This document shows, piece after piece, positions 58,520 to 64,000 of a stretch of 64,000 nucleotides of DNA. A program made the translations under genes and the position numbers. Position 1 is the first letter of the stretch; every line of letters starts with the position of its first letter. This DNA is from Loktanella sp. IMCC34160 (GTDB lineage Bacteria > Pseudomonadota > Alphaproteobacteria > Rhodobacterales > Rhodobacteraceae): positions 1 to 64,000 of the forward strand of contig NZ_SELP01000006.1 of the NCBI RefSeq assembly GCF_004145845.1. The letters run 5' to 3'. The notes below the pieces were generated by a model. That model worked only from the letters and a program-made list of their open reading frames with translations, ran no database searches and was not told where the DNA came from.

Positions 58520-60058
58520 CTATCCCTGAAAACCATGCGTCCTTCTGAGCTCTTTGCGCAAGATCTTCCCGTTCGGGTTTTTCGGTAGTTCTGGCAGCAC
58601 CCTGAAGATCTTGGGAATCTTATAGGCCGCAAGGTGCTGTGCGCAGTGGTCTCGCAACTCGTCTTCACTGATGTCCTGTGACTCGGCGGTCATGAACGCC
58701 GCGATCACGGACAGGTCGGCCCGTACAGGCAGTTCGACGGCCGCAGCCCCGGTGACATGGGGATGGCGCATCAATGCCGCTTCGACTTCCTGAGGTGCGA
58801 CGCGGTAACCGAGCGCGTTCATCTGGTCGTCGCTGCGCCCCTCGTATGAAATGTATCCGTCGGCATCCATTATCCCCAGATCGCCGGTCATGAACCAGGG
58901 GCCGCGCATTGCGGATTCGGTCTCGTCCGGCAGGTTCCAGTAGCCGAGCATCAGACCGGGGTCATTTCGGTCAATTGCGATGATGCCCGTTTCCCCGATA
59001 GGCAATGGCTGTTCGTCCCCTTCGATCGGCAACACCGCGATCTTGCGCCCATGTTGTGGCCGCCCGGCCCGGTTTTCGCGGCGCTCGACCGTGGGAGACG
59101 ACGATAGGAATGTCGAACATTCTGTCATGCCCAAAGCATCGTAAATGGGTTTTCCAGTTTCCTTTTGCCATTGTGCACGAACGGTTTCGGGCATGGCCTC
59201 GCCGGCCGACAAACCGTGCCGTAGGGTTTTCATGCCACCCATCGGATGACCCGATTTAAGCAGTTGACGGTAAACGCCCGGCGTGGCCGCAAAGAGTGTC
59301 GCTCCGTATGTTTCAACCAAATCGGGCCAAACCCCTGGATCGCGCGGACCGGCGTAAATCAAAGATTGTGCACCCGCCGCCCAAGGGTCCATCAGACCGG
59401 CCCCAAGAGTATAGGTCCAGTTGAAGGCCCCGGCGTGAAGCATCACATCTGACGAGCGCAGACCATACCACCCCTCCCAAATCATGCGGCGGGCAAAGGC
59501 CGCCCGATGCGCATGGGCCACTCCCTTTGGCCGGCCAGACGAGCCGGAGGTGTAGACGATATAGGCCAGATCATTGGCGTATGTCTTGGCGAAGTCTTCG
59601 ATTGGAGGGGCACTTAGCTCTGCAGGATTGGCGACCGAAGCTCCCAAACCCGGAAGCTCAAATCCGGGCGAGCAAACTACCAGCTTGGCCCCTGTATCCT
59701 GTACAATGAACGCGACCTCTTCGGCGCTCAGCGTGGTCGAGGTCGGCACAGGCACGGCACCCATCGCACATGCCGCAAGGAAGCTGATGGGAAAATCGGT
59801 GGAATGCCCAATCCGAAGAATGACGCAATCGCCTGGTGAAATGCCTTTTGCCGCAAGGCCCCCCGCCGTTTCCAGGACCTCGGATCGGATGCGTCCGTAA
59901 GACATCCGTTGATCTGGTTGACCTTCGCCTGAAGCAACGGTCAACGCGATCTTTTCGGGTGTTACTGTGCTGAACGCGAGTGTATGGGCCGCGAGGTTGA
60001 AAATCTCAGGAGCCGAAGGCGCAGGTCCAAAGTCACATACAGACAGACATTTCATCAC
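58520..60058 (-). CDS. acyl-CoA synthetase, AMP-binding family, 512 aa
   Basis: Activates a carboxylic acid to its CoA thioester with ATP. The AMP-binding loop YTSGSSGRPKGV lies at 169-180, the adenylation motif GMTECSTFLSS in the middle, GETGIIAID and YWNLPDETESAMRGPWFMTG DLG later, and the C-terminal catalytic lysine in PKNPNGKILRKEL near 503. Length and the GMTECS motif recall the benzoate-CoA ligase and medium-chain group. It is co-oriented with the alcohol dehydrogenase and cytochrome genes. Confidence 0.9.
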   Translation of the reverse strand: MMKCLSVCDFGPAPSAPEIFNLAAHTLAFSTVTPEKIALTVASGEGQPDQRMSYGRIRSEVLETAGGLAAKGISPGDCVILRIGHSTDFPISFLAACAMGAVPVPTSTTLSAEEVAFIVQDTGAKLVVCSPGFELPGLGASVANPAELSAPPIEDFAKTYANDLAYIVYTSGSSGRPKGVAHAHRAAFARRMIWEGWYGLRSSDVMLHAGAFNWTYTLGAGLMDPWAAGAQSLIYAGPRDPGVWPDLVETYGATLFAATPGVYRQLLKSGHPMGGMKTLRHGLSAGEAMPETVRAQWQKETGKPIYDALGMTECSTFLSSSPTVERRENRAGRPQHGRKIAVLPIEGDEQPLPIGETGIIAIDRNDPGLMLGYWNLPDETESAMRGPWFMTGDLGIMDADGYISYEGRSDDQMNALGYRVAPQEVEAALMRHPHVTGAAAVELPVRADLSVIAAFMTAESQDISEDELRDHCAQHLAAYKIPKIFRVLPELPKNPNGKILRKELRRTHGFQG

Positions 60059-60121
60059 TCGGCCCAGCTCCGTCTAATCGTCATTGGATTGACGCTCCAA
60101 TGGCTTGACTGTCGTCCTGCT

Positions 60122-60553
60122 TCAGGAACCGGACTGGCCGACTTGTGCGAGATAGGCCGCGATGTCAGCAGCGCCAGTCGGGAAGGCAAACGGCATCTTG
60201 CTGATGTGACCTTCACCCAGTGCTTCCTCGAGGAAGCCGTTGGGGTTCGACATGAAGTGTGCAAGATTTTCCTCGTCCCAGACCAAGCCTGACGCGTTGA
60301 GCGCACTCAGCCCGTCACTGTACCGATAGCCTTCGAGCCCACCGGCCGGGCGACCAATCACACCATACAGGTTCGGACCAGCGCGCCCACCTCGGCGAAT
60401 GCGTTCACCACTGTCGGATTTCAGCTCGTGGCAGGCGAGGCAATTGCGAAACAGGTCTTCGCCATTGACAGGGTCGCCAGCATCTTGGGCCATTGCGCCG
60501 ATCGAAAGGACGCACGCAAGAGCTACCGAGGTCATTAGGATTGCAGTCTTCAT
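60122..60553 (-). CDS. periplasmic c-type cytochrome, 143 aa
   Basis: A small class I cytochrome c. A signal peptide (MKTAILMTSVALACVLSIGAMAQ) precedes the haem-binding CxxCH motif C38-L-A-C41-H42, and the distal methionine is probably in HISKMPF (near 120). RAGPNLYGVIGRPAG is the conserved cytochrome c2 stretch. It accepts electrons in the periplasm and passes them to an oxidase; the adjacent exported GMC oxidoreductase is a likely donor. AGGGA precedes the ATG. Confidence 0.9.
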   Translation of the reverse strand: MKTAILMTSVALACVLSIGAMAQDAGDPVNGEDLFRNCLACHELKSDSGERIRRGGRAGPNLYGVIGRPAGGLEGYRYSDGLSALNASGLVWDEENLAHFMSNPNGFLEEALGEGHISKMPFAFPTGAADIAAYLAQVGQSGS

Positions 60554-60575
60554 ATCTATTTCCCTGAGAGTGGTG

Positions 60576-60601
60576 CTGCCGCAACCAAAGGGTTGCGGCA
60601 G
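60576..60601 (-). other. perfect 11-bp hairpin between the GMC and cytochrome genes
   Basis: CTGCCGCAACC and GGTTGCGGCAG form a perfect 11-bp stem with a four-base loop in the 63-base gap. No T-run follows, so it may tune relative expression of the two genes or stabilise a processed end rather than terminate fully. Confidence 0.65.
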
Positions 60602-60616
60602 TCAGAAATCAGACGA

Positions 60617-62332
60617 TCAAGCGTTCTTGGCGATCATGTCGCCCGCTTTCCAGCCGATCATCATGGACGGAGCGTTGGTGTTGGACGTGGTGATCGACGG
60701 CATGATCGACGCGTCCGCGACGCGCAGACCTTCGACACCATGCACGCGCAGTTCCGGATCGACGACCGCCTCGTCACCCACGCCCATGCGGCAGGTCGAG
60801 GTCGGATGGAAGAAGGTGTTGACCGATTTGGCCAGATAGTCGCGCATCTCCGCGTCGGTCATCTTGCCGGACTCGGGCACCAGCGCCTCGCGCTTGCGCA
60901 CATCCGCGTAGAACTCCGAGTTGCCGATTTCACGGGCCAACTCGGTCGACCACTTGTAGGCCTTCCAGTCCTGTTCTTCCTTGAGGTAGTTGGCTTCGAC
61001 CACCGGCGCGTCGAACGGATCGGCCGACTGTAGTTTGACGTATCCGCGCGAATGCGGACGGTTGACACCCGACAGGACGCAATAGCCGTTCTGGTAGTCA
61101 AGCTTGTGACCGGTCGAGGCGAAGGGCACCGACACGTAAAGCACCGTGGTATCGGGCGCCGGAAGACGGCTGTCAGAACGTTCCCACATGTAGACTTCGG
61201 AGTGGTTGTAGTGCGAAACCGGGATCGCTTCCTTGGTTTCCCAGTTCGGGCCGCCACCAAGAATGTGATCCTGCAGACCCATGCCCACTGGCAGGTCAAC
61301 AACCGTGTCGATGCCGACCGCCTCGAGATCATTCGCCATACCAATGCCGGACAGCATCAGCAGGCGAGGCGAGTCGATCGCACCAGCGCAGAGCACGACT
61401 TCGCGCGATGCGTTTACGGTCACCGGCTCGTCGTTGTGCAGGTATGTCACGCCCGTGCATTTGGTGCCGTTCATGTTTAGCTTGGTTACCGGGGCGTCGG
61501 TCAGGATAGTAACATTGTCCTGGTCGCGGACCGGGTAGATGAAGGCCACGGCAGAGGACTGGCGACGCTGGTCCTTGATGTTGAAGTCAACCCAAGCCTG
61601 ACCGGACATGCGGTCCGAGTTGATGCTCGGCGTTTCCTTGTATCCAAGGGCGGCGCAGCTATCCATGAAGGCCTGAGCGCCGGGGTGCTTGAATTCGTTC
61701 TGCGGCTGGCTGATGAACAGCGGGCCGTTGTCGCCACGGCCTTCGCCGCCCGGCTCGAACGTTTCCATCGCCATGAAGTGAGGCAGTACTTCATCATAGG
61801 ACCAGCCATAGCAGCCGTCATAGGCCCAGCTGTCGAAGTCCGAGCGGTGACCGCGGGCAAAGATCATCGCGTTCAAGCAGGACGTGCCGCCGAGCACGTT
61901 GCCGCGGGGCCACAGGTGGGTACGGCCATCGGTGTAGTTTTGCGGCGTAGTTTCGAACCATTTGGTCGCGTCGGTCCCGAGCGCGGCACCCCAAAGGCGG
62001 CTGTCATGGACCTCTTCGAGATCGTCGTTGCGACCCGCTTCTAGGACCAGAATGCGCGCGCCGGTCTTGGCAAGCTGATGGATGAGGGCGCCGCCAGCAG
62101 ACCCGGTGCCGACCACGATGTAGTCATATTCGCCTTCGGGTTTGGGGGCCGTGAAGGACGATTGCGCCAGCGCTTCGCCGGTCCAGGACGTCGCTAGCGC
62201 ACCGGCCATGCCAGCCGAAATCCCCAGAGACATTGCGCGGCGAATAAAGGCGCGCCGGCTCATATGACCACGATTGTATTCCACGACGGCCTTTTCAAGC
62301 TCGCCGTCCCTCGCTTTTCCGAAGTATCCCAT
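60617..62332 (-). CDS. Tat-exported GMC-family FAD oxidoreductase, 571 aa
   Basis: A choline-dehydrogenase-like FAD alcohol oxidoreductase. The ATG at 62332 has GGAGG seven bases upstream. A twin-arginine signal (SRRAFIRRAMSLG, about 25-37, with a hydrophobic region to 58) sends the folded, FAD-loaded enzyme to the periplasm. FAD motif VVGTGSAGGALIHQLA (73-88), E-A-G-R at about 98, the GMC signature GNVLGGTSCLNAMIFARG, and the C-terminal FHPTSTCRMG and SNTNAPSMMIG with catalytic His and Asn are present. Most GMC enzymes of this group are cytoplasmic; export plus the adjacent cytochrome c suggests a respiratory alcohol dehydrogenase. Confidence 0.92.
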   Translation of the reverse strand: MGYFGKARDGELEKAVVEYNRGHMSRRAFIRRAMSLGISAGMAGALATSWTGEALAQSSFTAPKPEGEYDYIVVGTGSAGGALIHQLAKTGARILVLEAGRNDDLEEVHDSRLWGAALGTDATKWFETTPQNYTDGRTHLWPRGNVLGGTSCLNAMIFARGHRSDFDSWAYDGCYGWSYDEVLPHFMAMETFEPGGEGRGDNGPLFISQPQNEFKHPGAQAFMDSCAALGYKETPSINSDRMSGQAWVDFNIKDQRRQSSAVAFIYPVRDQDNVTILTDAPVTKLNMNGTKCTGVTYLHNDEPVTVNASREVVLCAGAIDSPRLLMLSGIGMANDLEAVGIDTVVDLPVGMGLQDHILGGGPNWETKEAIPVSHYNHSEVYMWERSDSRLPAPDTTVLYVSVPFASTGHKLDYQNGYCVLSGVNRPHSRGYVKLQSADPFDAPVVEANYLKEEQDWKAYKWSTELAREIGNSEFYADVRKREALVPESGKMTDAEMRDYLAKSVNTFFHPTSTCRMGVGDEAVVDPELRVHGVEGLRVADASIMPSITTSNTNAPSMMIGWKAGDMIAKNA

Positions 62333-62456
62333 GTAATTTCCTCCCATGGATGCGGGCGTGCCCGCGTTCTAGCCGGCTACGCCGGCGACAAGAGCCCCCA
62401 CCAGGCAAAGGGTTTGGCGACCACTTGGTGGGGGTTCACTTTTGAAGGTGTGCTCG

Positions 62457-63206
62457 TCAGATGGTTCTTCCGCCATCTACCTCTAGGATCACACCCGTGA
62501 TGAAATTCGCCTCATCCGATGCGAGATAAAGCGCCGCGTTTGCCATATCTTCGGGCTCGCACAGTCGGCCCAAAGGAATGGTCGATAGGAATTTCGCGCG
62601 GTTCTCCGGCGTATCCGGCATGCCCATGAAGGTCTCCAGCAGAGCCGTCGCGCCCATGACCGGTGCCAGACCGCAGACACGCACTTTGTCGGTGGCAAGC
62701 TCAACAGCCAGCGTCTTGGTCATCATGTTCACGGCGCCTTTGGAGCTGTTGTACCAGCTCAGACCGGGACGCGGACGAATGCCCGCGGTCGAGCCGACAT
62801 TGATCATCACACCGCCACCGATCTTGCGCCAGTGCGGCACCATTGCGTGGGTCATGTGATAGATGCTGTCGACGTTGATGGCGTAGACACGGCGGAAGGT
62901 CTCATAGTCCACGTCCATCAGTGGCTGGTTCTTGTGGCTCCAGCCCGCGTTGTTAATGACGATGTCAATCTGCCCGAAGGCATCTTTCACCGATTCGACA
63001 GTGGCCTGAACGTCAGAGGCGGAGGACACGTCGCATTTGGCCGCGATCGCGTTTTCGCCCAATTCCGCGGCGACTGCTTTCGCGCCCTCTTCGTTCAGGT
63101 CGACGATCGCAACCTTGGCACCTTCCTTGACGAAGCGGCGCGCCATTTCACGGCCGAAGCCGGACGCCGCACCTGTAATGATCGAAGTCTTCCCCTTAAG
63201 TCGCAT
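62457..63206 (-). CDS. SDR family oxidoreductase, 249 aa
   Basis: A classical short-chain dehydrogenase. Cofactor motif TGAASGFG (11-18), NNAG (86-89), and the catalytic S139, Y152 and K156 (YNSSK). D36 after the second strand favours NAD(H). C-terminal LASDEANFITGVILEVDGG is typical. AGGTGA precedes the ATG. It is the first gene of the group ending with the alcohol dehydrogenase, 125 bases before the GMC gene. It likely oxidises or reduces a hydroxyl in the same pathway. Confidence 0.92.
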   Translation of the reverse strand: MRLKGKTSIITGAASGFGREMARRFVKEGAKVAIVDLNEEGAKAVAAELGENAIAAKCDVSSASDVQATVESVKDAFGQIDIVINNAGWSHKNQPLMDVDYETFRRVYAINVDSIYHMTHAMVPHWRKIGGGVMINVGSTAGIRPRPGLSWYNSSKGAVNMMTKTLAVELATDKVRVCGLAPVMGATALLETFMGMPDTPENRAKFLSTIPLGRLCEPEDMANAALYLASDEANFITGVILEVDGGRTI

Positions 63207-64000
63207 AGGTTCACCTGTAATTTAGGACTTTTGTTGCTTAACTGAACTTGAATGGCGCGGCGGCAGCCCGGGGCATACGGCACGGTATCTCAAATGACAA
63301 ATTAAGCAGCGCCAACATGATATTAGATATAGTCGCCGGTAGCTTGTGCATGATCCCTATGCGCCTCGCCAATGCCGTGTCGTTGCGGAAAGGTCCGGCG
63401 CCGAACACTCCGGCGAGAACCCAAGCGGCAGTGCCGCCTTTTTGCCTACCACTGGGGCAACTGCCGGCCTTGACCGCTGACGAGCCTCTGTTTTCCGGGC
63501 GAATTCCATGTGCTGCGCACTGGTATGAACGGGCAACTCCTTGGCCGACATTCATTGAGGTTCCTCCGGGTCAGTGCGGATGTCCCGCACATGTTCGACA
63601 CGATGCTAGGAATTCGCCCCACTCGGAGCAATCTCGAGAGTCGGATTACAGATATAGCTTCTGACTATACCCCGAACAGCGTCAGCTGAGCCGACCGCGC
63701 CATAAATCACGCGTCTCCAACTCCTGCACGACAGCTAAACTGGTTGCACATCCGCAGCACCTATATGTCGGAATGCGCATTGGAGATGACGAGATCAAGG
63801 CGCTCGCGCCAGGTGCGCTGATGAAGGGAACCTTGGTCACCGCCTTCAATCCCAAAGGTCAGGGCGCATACCGATTGCGTCTGACACGAGTATACGGCCA
63901 AGGCAGCTGGGCGGCCCTCATATTTCTGCTTCGCATCGCAAAGATTGCGGCTCTACCCCCATGGACTGGATGCGCAGTTCTCCGGATGCGATCTTCGGAA
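63207..64000. other. gene-poor right end of the window
   Basis: The part near 63207-63300 presumably holds the promoter of the SDR-GMC-cytochrome group. No gene was supported between 63300 and 63770. From an ATG at 63773 a plus-strand frame (MRIGDDEIKALAPGALMKG...) stays open to the last base and could be a partial gene, but no family was recognised and no good ribosome site precedes it. Confidence 0.35.

Noticed and set aside
63773-64000. Partial gene at the right edge
   Set aside because: The frame is open to the end of the window but has no ribosome site or recognisable motif, and 76 open codons is not strong evidence in this composition.

Overview
The window looks like an accessory replicon, or an integrated conjugative region, of a Rhodobacterales (Roseobacter-type) alphaproteobacterium. 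This rests on protein character, the high-GC coding style, an AHL LuxI/LuxR pair, a ParB-like plasmid protein and several insertion sequences. No rRNA, tRNA, replication initiator, relaxase or coupling protein was recognised, so chromosome versus plasmid cannot be decided here.

Layout. (1) 479-3900: a MATE efflux pump translationally coupled to a small glyoxalase-like-domain protein, then a secreted protein of unknown function. (2) About 4450-13419: a less GC-rich island bounded by two decayed IS3-family remnants. It holds a VOC protein and a two-gene locus whose 2086-residue protein carries a Cap4-like nuclease domain, a STAND NTPase domain and a very long C-terminal sensor-like region, followed by an overlapping 226-residue partner. 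This resembles the Avs (antiviral STAND) class of anti-phage systems. (3) 13642-16717: a secreted protein, a broken IS3 element and a small membrane protein with its own terminator. (4) 16765-36153, minus strand: a near-complete F-type type IV secretion operon in the order traA-L-E-K-B-V-C-trbI-S26 peptidase-traW-two small genes-traU-trbC-traN-like-traN-thioredoxin-traF-traH-traG. Most junctions overlap. A promoter-like sequence with ACTATG/CATAGT palindromes lies upstream of the pilin gene. (5) 36525-40960, divergent from the tra operon: a small exported protein coupled to a 1313-residue RTX protein with an N-terminal HExxH motif. (6) 41040-43280: two unknown genes and a divergent luxR/luxI pair. 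(7) 43812-48128: an IS110 element, a 604-residue ParB-like protein and two small downstream genes. (8) 48460-63206: a catabolic region with a Liv-type ABC importer, a class I fumarase-type hydratase, CitF and CitE without an acyl carrier protein gene, a zinc alcohol dehydrogenase, an acyl-CoA ligase, a cytochrome c, a Tat-exported GMC oxidoreductase and an SDR dehydrogenase.

How it may work together. The T4SS builds an F-like pilus and mating channel, and the LuxI/LuxR pair 5 kb away could couple it to cell density. The Avs-like locus is plausible cargo that protects the host. The catabolic block suggests uptake of a small acid or alcohol, oxidation in the periplasm and cytoplasm, CoA activation, and lyase cleavage to acetyl-CoA plus an oxoacid. 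The substrate cannot be named from sequence alone; mesaconate/citramalate-like or citrate/malate-like C4-C6 acids are the leading guesses.
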